Source: Boswellia sacra
Lineage: Eukaryota; Streptophyta; Magnoliopsida; Sapindales; Burseraceae
Assembly: GCA_013180625.2 (NCBI GenBank)
Contig: SNVD02011157.1
Location: forward strand, 186,001-250,000
DNA: 64,000 nt
Direction: 5' to 3'
The notes under the pieces are model-generated. The model saw only the letters and a program-made list of their open reading frames with translations. It did no database searches and was not told the DNA's origin. A program made the translations under genes and the position numbers. Positions 33,047 to 45,338 of the stretch are shown in pieces. Each line of letters starts with the position of its first letter. Within the stretch, counting starts at the first letter, position 1.

Positions 33047-33635
33047 TTCGGCCCATTTATTAATCGTGTATCGTGTTCATATCGTATTAATTTCGTGTTA
33101 ATATGTCATGACTCAAATTGTCACCCCTAATACATGAGTTTATATTTTAAATTCACCTCTTAAAAATAGATCTAATTAGTAGTTAGGGGACTAAAATTAT
33201 TAAAAGATTATAGGATAAATTAAATAATTCAACCAGTCATGGATTTTTTTAATAGAACAAAAAAGAGTTATGTTTTTTAATTCTACTTTGTCAAGTCTTG
33301 GTCTTTGCTTTGAACAAAGTCCTAAAGTGTTGAGAAATTTTGACCTAGATCTTCACAGGCCCATTCAACAAAATAAAATTAATTGGCCCTTGACTATAAC
33401 ATGAAGTCCATGGAAAAGAACATGATAAACATGGGACTGCAACCCATCGGTCTAAAGAATTCAACTCCTATTCTTTATTAATGTTGTTATTTGAGTGCCT
33501 TAAAATATCTTTCTAAGCTCCGCATTAATTAAAAATTATTTAAAAATTATAATCTATAAATATTTTTATATAATAGCAAAATTTACATATCTTAAAATTA
33601 AATTTACCTATACACAAATAGACTTATCAACTCAT
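33047..33635. repeat. Segmental copy of the tRNA-cluster upstream region
   Basis: Highly similar to 45254-45843, including CCCATTTATTAATCGTG, TGTCACCCCTAATA and the AAGTCTTGGTCTTTxCTTT block. The first ~85 bases are the right end of the small TIR element found whole at 44823-45338. The later part (from about 33490) belongs to the dispersed repeat also seen, without tRNA, at 61460-61620. Confidence 0.82.
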
Positions 33636-33883
33636 AGTAATTTATTGTTATAGAATTATCTACTCTTATTTTACTTCAAAATTATTTTAGATAAATTTTT
33701 CTTCTTCAAAACTAAGCTATTCACCTAATATTCAGGTAACTATTTATTTATGGTTTTACTCATTTAGGAAGGTTTATTTTTTTTTTTCTAGGGTTTTCAT
33801 GAAGTCTACTCAAATCATATGTTTTTTTTTTGTAAAGAATAAAAATATTATTTTTTGTAGGAAAAAATTTGGAAGCCACTCTA

Positions 33884-33955
33884 TATCAGAGCCAGGTTTC
33901 GATCCTGGGACCTGTGGGTTATGGGCCCACCACGCTTCCGCTGCGCCACTCTGAT
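33884..33955 (-). tRNA. Initiator tRNA-Met (CAT)
   Basis: A 72-base gene on the minus strand with a full cloverleaf: acceptor ATCAGAG/CTCTGAT, D-stem GCGC/GCGT, anticodon stem GTGGG/CCCAC with loop CCCATAA (CAT), and T-stem CCAGG/CCTGG. The A1-T72 pair, the three G-C pairs at the base of the anticodon stem, and the ATCGAAA T-loop mark the eukaryotic initiator rather than the elongator. The A box TGGCGCAGCGG and B box GATCGAAACC are intact. A T6 pol III terminator lies 17 bases downstream (33862-33867). Probably functional. Confidence 0.95.
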
Positions 33956-34217
33956 GGCTCAATGCACATAAAACTTAGTAATTTATTGTTATAGGATTAT
34001 CAAATCTTATTTTACTTCAAAATTATTTTAGATAAATTTTTCTTCTTCAAAACTAAGTTATTCACCTAATATTCAGGTAACTATTTATTTATGGTTTTAC
34101 TTATTTAGGAAGGTTTTTTTTTTCTAGGGTTTTCATGAAGTGTACTCAAATCATATTTTTTTTTTGTAAAGAATAAAAATATTATTTTCTATAGGAAAAA
34201 ATTTGGAAGCCACTCTA

Positions 34218-34289
34218 TATCAGAGCCAGGTTTCGATCCTGGGACCTGTGGGTTATGGGCCCACCACGCTTCCGCTGCGCCACTCTGAT
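34218..34289 (-). tRNA. Initiator tRNA-Met (CAT)
   Basis: Identical in sequence to the gene at 33884-33955, with the same T6 terminator 17 bases downstream (34196-34201). It is the second unit of the tandem pair. All stems pair and both internal promoter boxes are intact. Confidence 0.95.
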
Positions 34290-34320
34290 GGCTTAATGCA
34301 CATAAAACTTGCTTGTTCGG

Positions 34321-34766
34321 TTTTATTGAATTGAGCAAAAACTATTAAAAAAGTGTATTAAAATCAAAAGAAGAACTTATTTCTGAGGATTGTAATTCTA
34401 ATACTTGAATTTATGGCAGGTTGCTTGTTTTAGCTTTGGTTTTTTGCCTTCTTGCATCATATTTAACTATAACGGTCTTGTATTTGCAGGTTGAAGCAAA
34501 TGTCAAGTGAATTGTAGACAATAGAGGATGTCGTTTAAGGGGTTATATTTAAGAATACAAATTTGATGAATTAAATTGATATAATTTTTTAATTTAATTA
34601 TGCACCCCGGGTTCAATCCGGAGTCCTCGGTCCCAGCCGGGCAGAAAATTCCTATCCCGACCCGACCAATTACCCAAATTTTTCGGATAATTCTCCAGTC
34701 CTAGATGACCGGGTTTTTTGGGTCCCCGGCCCCGACCGCAGCCGGGTTAGTTTGCCATCCCTAAGA
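34321..34766. other. Unclassified junction with GC-rich patch
   Basis: 34321-34410 still matches 46845-46935. After that the sequence is unrelated to the 46 kb copy. A GC-rich patch at about 34600-34760 carries repeated CCCGACC/CCCGGCCCCGACC and ends GTTTGCCATCCCTAA. That resembles the ends of some plant transposons, but no partner end was found. A T-loop-like GGGTTCAATCC at about 34609 is not part of a tRNA. No gene seen. Confidence 0.5.
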
Positions 34767-35920
34767 TTGTTGTGATAACACCAATGTTTTTGTTGAGTAA
34801 AAATCTTATTTTTAAAATTTAATTAAAAATATGTAAAAAAGAATGGATGCTTATGAGCATTTTATTCAATGCAAATAATCACACCGTATAAGATTTCCAT
34901 TTTTTCTGTATATGGAAAGCCTTTCCTTTCCAAATGAGGAATTGGATTTGATTTGTCTTTTCGGATTAGGAAATCCCCTACAAGTACAAGTCCTTTGTTT
35001 TAATAACTTACTATATTTATCGATTTCCCGTTGTCGCAGGAAAAAATTTAGAAAATAAAGAACGTAAGATTTTTATTTTATCATTAAATTGAGATAAAAT
35101 AAAACGTAACTCTTTCCGTCCCATATAAAGCATCAATTTTAAAGTAACTCTTTCCATCCTAAATGCCGCATCATTTGGGCCAGAATGTGCAGATCCAACT
35201 GGAAATGGATTTCCGATGGCCAGGCCTTAACTTGAAAAAGTGTAATAGTCATGGACCTGTAGCAGCCACTTTATGGGACTCCAATCGCACACTGATGCCT
35301 GCCGAGAGTCGACAAAGTCCAGCTTTGTGGCCCAAGGCTTTGCCCATGACCGCACCATGTAAATCAACTAAAATATTTGCGAGAATAGAATGATGATATG
35401 ATGCATTATCAAATCAACAAAGTTATTAATATAATTCTTTAATAATGTATAATAAAGTAAACACTACATCAACATTATTTAAGATTAACTAATAATGATA
35501 ATTTTTGTATTAAGAAATTAAATACCGTTATATGTTGTCAAAATATCGTTTCGGGATCCACTCAATAGTGTAGCAATTCTCTTTGAAATCCATGTAATGT
35601 TTGTTTTTTATGTTTTGGTCATATAGATTACAAGAATAAGATAGGAAAGTTGTTGAGAAAATAGGCACAGAGACATTGAAGCACATGGCTCAATATGTTC
35701 CTTTCATTATCTGTCCTTGATCATATGTGGACATACACCCAACAAACGTAATTGAAAATTATTTGTAATATTATTATATAACATTAATTAATTAAAATAA
35801 TCATTTGCCTTGACATAACTTTTGTCATTTTTAATTAGGAAATGGCATAATGATAACTTCGACATTGCCATATACGATGCTCCAATAATTTAATGCCAAT
35901 CCAATTTAGACAAGAGAAGA
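34767..35920. repeat. Block C: partial third copy of the RGGA-gene surroundings
   Basis: 34767-34905 matches 30105-30255. The sequence then jumps to match 31175-31280 and 31500-32390. The short RGGA-like gene and its promoter are deleted, and the MITE of block B is absent. The tail ends near 35910 (CCAATAATTTAATGCC). No coding capacity. Confidence 0.85.
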
Positions 35921-36627
35921 CGCTTTACCTAATCACTTGGTTTAATTAATTTGTCAAAAAACAATTATTTGATAGTGTAGTTATGTGACACTTTAACAAC
36001 ATTCTACACAGCTAGACGCGGAGTAGAAGTATCCTACTATTTTTATGGTGTATTTGTTATGAATTTTGTGTTCATGTTATCTATAGGACTTGAAAACATG
36101 TGATTGATATTAAATTTTGAAAAAGATAGATTATTAATATCGAATTTCATATGTATTTAAAAATGTATAGCACATAAAACAATTTTTGAAAAACAAAAAA
36201 AGTGTGCTACGATATTCTCTTTTTTAATTACTTTTTTAGTGAAAAGTTGATTAATGAAAATATAGCATTTTCGGATTTTCAAAATTATAGATGATCGTTT
36301 TGTATTTCAACAAATTTCATAATAGTTTATGAGATATACGTAGTTAACTATTTCCTTTAATGAAGATTTGGGATTTATTATTAGAAAATATTAAAAAAAA
36401 ACTTTTTGGGTTTGTTTTGTCAAAATTGAAAAAGCGTTCATTAATTTATTAAGGAATTTTCTAAATTATATTTACAACTAAAACTTTGAGCAGTAATATA
36501 TATTGATTCATAACAAATGGGAATTGATGAGCATTGAATCATGAGCCAGGATGAGTTTTTCAAGCAATCCCATGTGCAACAACAAAGGAGCGACAGGTGG
36601 GATGTTGTGAAGAGGACCATCTCATTC

Positions 36628-36669
<42 letters not shown>

Positions 36670-38485
36670 TATAAAGATTTTTGTATCCCATATATATTTA
36701 AAAAAAAAAAGGCCCAAGAGGGCTTATAAAGCATTTGATAATAGGCCCCACTGGAATTGACTACGCATTTCACGCCAATTTTCTTTTTGATAGCGTCAAC
36801 TTTCATTGAATAGTTTAAATTGACTCCTCACTTGCCATTTAGCCTTTTAGTCAACTTGAATGATTTATTGATTTTATGTCTTATATATTATTGTTAATAT
36901 GTGGCAAAAGTTCACATGAGATTTGTGATCATGTCACACTCACACAGATGGAGAAATTTAATTACCATCATATTGAAAGACTAACACCATTAAATGAAAA
37001 CAAAATAATATCATTAATTCATCTTTTAGTATTCTTATTTTTCAAATGGGGATTTGGAAGACACAGGAGTGGGGGCTGTTAAGGGGATCACAAGTAATCT
37101 GTTCATAGTCAAATACGTGAAGGATGGGGCAACTTGTGCTCGTCTTTATTGCAGTTTGCAGCTGCTTATTCGACGGCAATCTCTTTTGTACCAAACATTT
37201 CTCGATATAGGAAAAAACTCCCATACATGTGTACCTGCAAGCCCATGAAAACCACGTAAAATGGATGTAAAATAATTAGAGTTTCATCAATTTCTTTTAG
37301 TATGAGGTAACTCATTGTGAGAGATTCGCATTCTTATTGTAATAATTGGGTCAATTGAAGCAATTCAATGCATGGTCAAAATATTTCTAACTATGCTTCT
37401 TGATCATTCCACCATTTTAACTCAATATAATGAGTAATTTGTTAAAACAACTGAATTTAGGATAAATATTTAAATTTTTGTTTCTTCTTTATCGTCTAAT
37501 CAACTAATTGGTTGATGAGTTGACATGATGGATTCAAGAGACCAAATCATTTGGTCATTAATTTCCTTACATTTTAATGTGCAAGTTAACAAGCAATTAC
37601 TTGTTAATCATGATAACCTCTCAAAAGCGACACGTCAAATGTGGTTGTAAAACATATATTTTAATGTATTTGTAACTAATGATATTTTTATCTATTTACA
37701 ACAAAGAAATAGCAGAATACTAGAATACTGATTAACTATAAAGGAGAGACAAAAGAAAATATCAATTAATTTGAACATAAATACCAAATAACGAAAAAAA
37801 AAATCTCATACTAGTCTTTAATTAATTCATATAGAAAACCTCCATTTAAAAATTAGCAATAATAGACTTCATTTATATTGAACTAAAATTTATTCCTCTT
37901 GGAAAATTATTCCAATAGGACAGCTAATAATATTAAGTAACTTTTTTTTCCCTAAAATCAAATCTATTTAAGAGGAAAATAAATAAACCAGTTAATATTA
38001 TTACAAAATTAGGAAATAAGATACGTTCCTGCGATATTTATTTTTGATATTTCCCTTTCTTGTCCAGCATAAAAACCTCGTTATTTTCTTGAGTTTTGCA
38101 ATTTAAATGAATGTCATGTCATGAATGGCTGATTGGGCATTGAGCAAATAGAGTGGATATGGTATAACTGACTGGGCAGTATTGTCAAAATCTTGTATAT
38201 GAGAAGCAAAAGATTTGTTGAAGCAATTGACTATGGTGTCACAGACTCACAATCAAAAATTTCTCATCAAACACGATCAGGGTCCCCATAACTTTCGGCC
38301 CGTCACCTTTAAATACCTGCCACATGATTTCATGTTCATTTGCCCCACTTACGCACTTTCACAAACTCAACTACAGGTCTATAACCAGACGCTTAAATAA
38401 AAGGGGAAAAAGTGTTTTCTTGATTTTCCTGCAGCAGTCCTTGCTTTGTCTTGTCTCTTGTGCAAAAAGAGAGAGAGAGAGAGAG
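35921..38485. other. Intergenic upstream of the receptor kinase
   Basis: AT-rich. Has a (TA)n tract at 36630-36660 that produces a spurious frame. No gene is supported; the short frames around 37050-37250 resemble nothing I know. TTTAAATA at 38308-38315 could be a TATA box for the kinase, about 300 bases before its start codon. Confidence 0.5.
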
Positions 38486-38488
38486 AGT
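38468..38488. repeat. GA tract in the kinase 5' leader region
   Basis: About ten GA dinucleotides, immediately next to the point where similarity to the pseudogene copy at 32404 starts. GA repeats are common in plant 5' UTRs and promoters. Confidence 0.7.
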
Positions 38489-38609
38489 GAGGCATTCACC
38501 ACTCTAGGTAGATTCAAAGTTAAAAGAACAAAGTTCAAACAAGTAAAATAAAAGGCAAAAAAAGAAGTTTCATTAACTCACTTTATTTTTGTTTTTATTT
38601 TGTTTTGAT

Positions 38610-41600
38610 ATGAAGCTTCTTATTGTGCTACTGCCCATGTGGGTATGTATCATTACTTTGTTTTCGTCTACATTTGTTGTTGCCAGACCAGAGACAACTG
38701 TTTCCACCCCTTATAGCCTTGCTGAAAGAGAACCCATTTCTCAGTTTTCTGCAGCAATGGAAGCTGAATCTCCTGGTATGTCAAGTTTGGTCTTTTATGT
38801 TGTTTATTTTCACTCCATCATGTGTTCCACTTCCGGGTCTGTGCTTCATTCTCTTGCATGTATTAAAGGGTTTGCTTTGTTTGAGAACTTCAACTCAAAT
38901 TCGTAACTTCGAGTACTAGAAGTTAATATATGGCGTAGATTTAGTCATTAGTGCTTGCTTTATTACAAGTTTAAATTTTTAGTGTGCAGTCTCTTTAATT
39001 GCTGAGAATATGCAGGGAGAAAGCAAACTAGGAAAGCTCTCCACTAAAGTATTCTATAGCTTAAGGGAAATTGTCCATTCTTCAAAATGGAAACCTTTTT
39101 TTTTTTTAATATAGTTATCTTCTCTTACCAGGTTTAATTGGTGTTCACTGTCAAAACTTGAAGTCAGATTTGTAATTTAGGGACAGTAATAAATATAATT
39201 TAGGTTTGTGTATTTTTCTTAGAATTTACTAATAGATTTGGTATTTTTATTTGTTTGGATTTTGAATTTGTGCTCCATTTGGCTGCTGAGAATATTGGAC
39301 TAGACAATGAAGCTAGAATTTTCCATATTATATCACTCTTTATGGCCTAGGAGAAATGTTCTAAATGATACGATATAGCAGTTAAGGTTAGTATTTTCTT
39401 ATGAATCTTTTCAAATTAAGAGATCATAAAACTGAAAGTTCTCTATTTCTCAGCAGCCAAATCCATATTTTTTGGGTTTTTTTTTTTTAATTTTTTTTAA
39501 TTTTTTGAGAATCCAATATATTTTGCTAAAGCGTTTTATTTGTGCCAGGAACTCCTGAGGTTAACGTAGTGCACCATCAAGATCTGAACACTAAAATACT
39601 TGTAGCACTCATTGTTGCATCCACTCTCCTCGGTGTTGTGTTGGTGTCTCTTTTATGCTTTTGGATCTATCGATTGAAAAACTTGAAGAATTCCCGTGGC
39701 AAAAGCAAACAGAACTTTGGTATCTTCTCTTTTCATGAAATCAGATATGCTTTTATTCTTGTCTTTTATGTTAAGACAAATTATTAAAAGTTATTATTCC
39801 AATTCTGTTTTTGTCTATGATTAACTTTTTCTCTTTGAATTCCTCTCGCAATGTTCAATTTAAAGAAAGTGGAAGACTTTCATTGAGTCCGCTTATGGAA
39901 CGGTTTAATTCGTTAAGGACAGCTGGTAAGAAGGATTCAGTTGCTGTCATTGAGTATCAGTTATTAGAAGCTGCTACAAACAATTTCCAAGAAAGCAATG
40001 TCCTGGGTGAGGGAGGCCGTGGGCGTGTTTATAAAGCTCGTTTCAGTGACAAATTTCTTGCAGCAGTGAAGAGAATAGATGATAGAGGCCAGGATGCTGA
40101 AAGAGAATTTGATGTATTTCTTCTTTTCCTGGGATTGATTTGGATATCTGTTTTCTGGAAATTGCTGCCTGTACTAATGGTTTTTCCTTGTTGAAACATT
40201 TGATTGCCACTGCAGAATGAGGTGAATTGGCTAATTAAAACCCAGCATCAGAATATAATTTCTCTCTTCGGTCACTGCATCCACAACGAAACAAGGTTTC
40301 TTGTATATGAAATAATGCAAAATGGCTCTTTGGAGAACCAATTGCATGGTACATACTTTTATCTCCAAAATTCCTAAAATCCTGGTGAAGATGCTGGAGT
40401 ATATTAACTTTTAACATATTTATTTATTATGCTGATGAATGTTTCAGGACCTACTCATGGTGCTAATCTAACGTGGCATCTACGGATGAAAATTGCTGTT
40501 GATGTTGCACGGTAACTCTTAGCCAACTGTTTCATTTATTTCTTTTCATTCTTTTCTTGTGCTTACATGGTTGCAACTACTGTACTGATTGCTAGAGGGC
40601 TAGAATATCTGCATGAGCACTGCAACCCTCCTGTAGTCCACAGAGATCTGAAATCCTCCAACATTCTTCTTGATTCCAACTTTAATGCAAAGGTAAAATT
40701 TTATATAAGCATCATGAAGTCTTATGTGTGTTTTGTGAATACTGCTTTGTACTCTTAATTAGAATGCTGTCCTTCCTAACATTTTGCTTCATTCAGCTTT
40801 CAGATTTTGGGCTTGCTGTGACTGCTGGGACTCAGGGCAAGAATGTAAAGCTTTCTGGAACTCTGGGCTATGTTGCACCAGAATACCTTTTAGAGGGTAT
40901 GTCAGAGACCTATTTGATCTAAAAAATTGATAATGGTTGCTTGTTCTGTTAAAAAAACGCTATTATTAGCTTTTCCCCATCTGAAGTTCTTCTGTCCTGT
41001 AAGCCCTTTAAGTCTGTGTCATATGCCATAGTAGTTTGCTTTCTGGTAAACATTCTTGTTTTTTATACCATTTAAAGAGTATGATTTGAAATAATTATTT
41101 CAGTTATGAATCAGTTGCTGTTCCAGAAGATGTTGTGTGTTAACTGTGAAAAGTGTATGTGGTGTTTCATATTCTTCTATGGCTTGACAAAAGTGGGAAG
41201 AAGATATAAATAGGCTTCCATTATCAATGCTCGAACTATCGATCACTCATTGAGTTCATTGTTTTTACAGAGTGACACTTGAATTGAGATAGCTACTTCA
41301 TTTTTTATACTAATCACTTTTGCTAACTCTTGCTCATAATTTTTGGTAGAATTCCTTTTTTTTTTTCTCTGTTTTTGAGATACCCTCTCTTCTTTATTCC
41401 CCATTTTCATGTCATTGTTTTTTTTTTTACCTAGAGCACTACTAGAGCCTAGTTATTAGCATAATCATAGCAGAAGTCATTCTGCTGTGTAAAATCATTT
41501 GAAAAATGTATTCAATTGGGTTCTTTGTTTATGCAAATTATGCGATCATGATTCTGGATGCACTTTTCCAGTATAGGCACTCTAGATTATAAAGATAACA

Positions 41601-42383
41601 GAACATTGAATAGTAATGATACCAAAGCTCTTGGATGAGGCAGCTAGAATTATGTATAACTGTGTCATCAGTGATGAACTAGCATAATATGTTATTATAA
41701 AGATATGAGCAAGCCTCCTATCCCAGTAAGGTTGGCTTTTACAATGACTAAGAAAACTAGGAATGTGGATTGACTGCCATATATGTGTTTTCTTAACACA
41801 TCTCCACCATCTTGTTCTGTTTATTAGCGATGCTGCCTTAATGTCTATATAAGCAACGAAAAGGTTATCATGATCTTTTACATTTCAGGTAAACTAACCG
41901 ATAAAAGTGATGTATATGCTTTCGGAGTTGTACTACTGGAGCTTCTGATGGGAAGAAGGCCAGTAGAAAAGATGTCACCAACTCAATGCCAGTCTGTAGT
42001 CACATGGGTAATTTTCTTTCACTCTTGTAAGTTGTAAATGTCTCTAGAACAAATTGGAACTTACGTTAGTAAGCAACTTGGACAGGCCATGCCCCAGCTC
42101 ACTGACAGATCAAAGCTTCCAAACATTGTGGATCCTGTAATAAGAGACACAATGGATTTAAAACACTTATATCAGGTAAAGAGCACCATGATTAGAATAA
42201 TGACACAACTATAGTTCTGCTTGATCCCAAATTTGAGCTTTATAGTTCAACTGACAGGTTGCTGCTGTGGCGGTGCTATGCATACAACCTGAACCAAGTT
42301 ACAGACCATTGATCACAGATGTTCTGCATTCCCTCATTCCTCTTGTACCGGCTGAGCTTGGAGGGTCACTACGAGTTGCATAA
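38610..42383 (+). CDS. Receptor-like protein kinase, At1g80640 type (10 exons)
   Basis: Exons: 38610-38775, 39549-39719, 39866-40113, 40216-40348, 40448-40511, 40596-40692, 40797-40896, 41889-42007, 42086-42175 and 42258-42383. All introns are GT-AG, and the joined frame is open for 437 residues. Residues 1-25 form a signal peptide; a short outer region follows, with a transmembrane helix at about 72-96. The kinase domain starts near 150: glycine loop GEGGRG (160-165), Lys181, HRD 276-278 with DLKSSN, DFG 296-298, APE 320-322. The catalytic residues are complete, so an active Ser/Thr kinase at the plasma membrane is likely. The usual Phe in the glycine loop is Arg164. It resembles the probable receptor-like kinase At1g80640; its ligand is unknown. 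A rearranged partial copy is at 32404-33046. Intron 7 (about 1 kb) is by far the longest. Confidence 0.92.
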
Positions 42384-42857
42384 TCTCTGCAAAATCTGCA
42401 CCCCAGCCTTCTGGCAATTACAAATGTTGGGCAAGCGACTTTGCACAGCATCAGCATTACATTCTCTAATGCTACAAGATGCTTGAAGGATATCATAGAG
42501 TTCTCTTTTCGAAAGGTCCTGATCATTCTTTTACAGAAAGAGTATCCTTTCAGGGATTCCTATACAGGAAGATCACGCTAGTTAGAATTTGAGTTTCCAT
42601 TACTACAGCTGTAAATTAAAAGGTGATTGTGTCATAATACTTTTAGTGTAGCTTCTTTGATTTAGAAACGTTGGTAGTGTGATTTACTTTTGGATGAAGG
42701 TGAAAGAATTGTAATTCTTGAAAGCATGGAAATTGGAAAAGATAGATAACGCTGGATGATAATAAGCTAAATATAGGAATTTGGAATAAAAACACATCTT
42801 TGAAGTTTTCAATGTTTAAGGATTGAACCTTCCTATATTTATGTACATATATCTATA
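42384..42857. other. Kinase 3' flank
   Basis: 3' UTR and downstream DNA of the kinase. No other gene or repeat seen. Confidence 0.5.
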
Positions 42858-44065
42858 ACTTGAAAAGATATCATATTTATAAAGACTTAAAAAATAAATG
42901 GGTAAACGTCATGGACCTTTTTTAAGATATTTTAAAATTCATATAACCATTCGTGGCTTTTAAAATTCTACAATGCCTTTATGTTGTAGTATATTCACTT
43001 AAATTATGATATGATGTATATCACCATTTAATGATTTCTAATTGTTATTTTTATTAAAAAATTATCGACGAAGAAGATTTTTTTTTTCAAATATATTACA
43101 TAAATTTATGTGAGTTTACAGTAAATCTCAAACAAATTATGCAAGATTTACTTTAAATAGAATGTGTTAAATCTCTTAAGATAAATGTTTGTTTTGCAAG
43201 TAAAATTTTATCATAATAAAATATAAATATCCAATCTAAGGTTTATATATATATAAATCATGGACACATTCAATGATATGAATTATATATGAAAACATTA
43301 TCTATCATATCTTCACCGCCCAAATCTTCTTGATGATTATGAGCTTTGAACAAACTTCTGATTGACAAGAAGGGTCTCCAAACTGGAAAAAAATTTATAT
43401 ATATATCTCTTTCTCTGGGAAGATATTATATTTATATAAACTTTAAAGATAAATGGGTAAATTTCATAGACCTACATTTGTTTAAATTCATAGTTTTTTT
43501 TTTCTACGGAACTGGTTAGTATATTCTGTTATATTTTTATATATTATGCTACCGTTTTATTTATTATTATTATTTTTAATAAAAATCGATTGACAAAAGG
43601 TTTATGAGATTCTCAAAATTACAAATGGTGATATGAGATTTGAGTAATGCTACTCTTATAAACTACTTATACAAACTCACTTATACAAATTGACGTGGCA
43701 TGATATGATTTAATAAATAAATACATTGATTTGATAAATATTTACTAATAATAAATGACATTAATTAATATAGGTAATGTGGAGATCATATATGGATGCC
43801 ACATCAATTTGTATGGATAAATTTGTATAAATAGTTTGTAAGAGTAGTGTTACTCGTGAGATTTTGATAAACTTCAAGCAAATTAAAATGTGTCGGTTTA
43901 TCTTAAATGTAAATCTTGATTCATATCTTATCTAATATCTTTTTTCACATATGAACATTCAATAATATGAACACATTATCCATCACATCTCAAATGCCGA
44001 AATTTTGTTGATGATTCAGAGCTGTGAACAAAGTTCTAATTGACAAGAAGGGTCTCCAAACTATC
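42858..44065. repeat. Local tandem duplication, second copy interrupted by a MITE
   Basis: 42858-43386 and 43422-44065 are diverged direct copies. Both start near ATATTTATA...AAATGGGTAAA and end with TTGACAAGAAGGGTCTCCAAACT. The second copy is longer because the 210-bp MITE at 43644-43853 sits in it. Confidence 0.75.
43644..43853. mobile_element. MITE copy 2 (GTAATGCT family)
   Basis: A 210-bp relative of 31292-31480. The ends are GTAATGCTACTCTTATAAAC and, inverted, GTAACACTACTCTTACAAAC. It shares the internal GACATTAATTA and GATGCCACATCA. It interrupts the second unit of the local duplication. Confidence 0.7.
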
Positions 44066-44776
44066 ATTAATGTCAATGAAACAGGGCAGACATCTTGGGG
44101 ACCAGTTTGCCTCACTTTGAAATTCAACATTGAGCCTTCTACGGATTCCTCTTTAATGATTGCTTGATCCCATTTTGGTAAAACTTCTAGATTCATGAAC
44201 TGGATGCATTATTGCCCCTGCAAAGTACATGAATGAACACAACAAAACAAGATAATAAATTTCTCATTTGCCATGAGAAAAGTTTGTAAAGAAATCACAA
44301 CTACTCCTGGGATGAATCTTGCTTTAACATAACTTTTCTAGATCCTGAAAGGATACACTCAACATTCAACATTCAACACTCAAAATTCAACACTCAAAAT
44401 TCAACATCTAGTAAGCACCAGAGCGGCCATGACTTTATACAAACACCAGAGCGGCCGTGACTTTATACATACTTGTATATATGCTTTTCACACTGCACCA
44501 AACCTGTATAATTTCACTCATTTTAGCTGACCACCGACGCACTTTTTCTAGTCAGCAGCGCCATTTTCAACTTCAATCATGACTCTAAATCAGAGTTCGC
44601 TGTCCCATTCTCCTCTTTGTCAATTTCGTTAATAACAATAACAATGATAAGGAAAATAATATGAGAGAAACAAGTATTATTGATAAAGGCGCACTACAAT
44701 ATCAAAGTGTTGCAATCATTGGACTAATAGCGCAGGAGATTATAGATGTAAGGATTTGTAACAATTCACTAACGTG
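44066..44776. other. Intergenic with short repeats
   Basis: ACATTCAAC/ACACTCAAA-type repeats at about 44358-44405 are followed by two copies of CACCAGAGCGGCC (about 44415 and 44445). On the minus strand a 68-codon frame (43990-44196) starting MNLEVLPKWDQ is not low-complexity, but I do not recognise it and cannot call a gene. Confidence 0.45.
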
Positions 44777-44822
44777 TATATATATATATATATATATCTA
44801 TATATATATATATATATATATA
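44777..44822. repeat. (TA)n microsatellite
   Basis: About 22 TA units with one TCTA interruption. It abuts the TIR element that starts at 44823. Confidence 0.85.
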
Positions 44823-45338
44823 TTAGAGGTGACAATCTGTGTCGCGCGTATCGATCTATTTAATTATTTGTATTAAAACATGAAACACGGATCTGACATG
44901 ATTATTAAATGTATTATCCACATGTTATAATTGTGTCATATTTAATTTATATAATTTACTTAATTTTTTAATCCAGTTATGCATAATATATTATATTCTA
45001 TATATTTATATCGATTAAAATTATTTTTAGAATATAAATAATTGTTAGTATAAAATATTGTTAAAATCATCATAATTTATTGTTTTGTAAATTAATTTAC
45101 TTTATAATATAAAATTTATAGTTTTATAATATATATGTTATAAGCAGGTAACAATTTATATCATTAAATGAGCTTGAATGTTAAGGATAGATAAAACATG
45201 TTTAACTATTCGTGTCATTAAATCGGTTGGCGTATTGAACATTCTCAACACAAATTCGACCCATTTATTAATCGTGTGTCGTGTTCGTATCATATTAATG
45301 TTGTGTTCGTATGTCATGACTCAAATTGTCACCCCTAA
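44823..45338. mobile_element. Small non-autonomous TIR element (hAT-like ends)
   Basis: 516 bp with short inverted ends: TTAGAGGTGACAAT at the left and TTAGGGGTGACAAT inverted at the right. Subterminal words TGTGTCG and CGTGTCATGA-type motifs are shared between the ends. The TAGGGGTG start resembles plant hAT relatives. The left flank is a TA repeat, so the target duplication cannot be judged. Its right end is also present at 33055-33140 as part of a segmental copy. Confidence 0.55.

Larger units (their letters stand above)
33636..34320 (-). repeat. Tandem array of two tRNA-bearing ~335-bp units
   Basis: Two units start AGTAATTTATTGTTATAG (33636 and 33977). Each contains the same AT-rich body, a T-run, CTAGGGTTTTCATGAAGT, the pol III terminator, and an initiator tRNA-Met gene. 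The tRNA starts are 334 bases apart. The same unit is repeated three times at 45844-46840. Confidence 0.9.

Noticed and set aside
34605..34625. tRNA-like T-arm GGGTTCAATCC
   Set aside because: No acceptor, anticodon or D-arm around it; part of a GC-rich repeat patch.
36541..36729. 62-codon frame reading through IYIYIY
   Set aside because: Generated by a (TA)n microsatellite.
43990..44196. Minus-strand frame MNLEVLPKWDQ as a gene
   Set aside because: Sixty-eight codons, no recognisable family, no supporting exons; left as an open question only.
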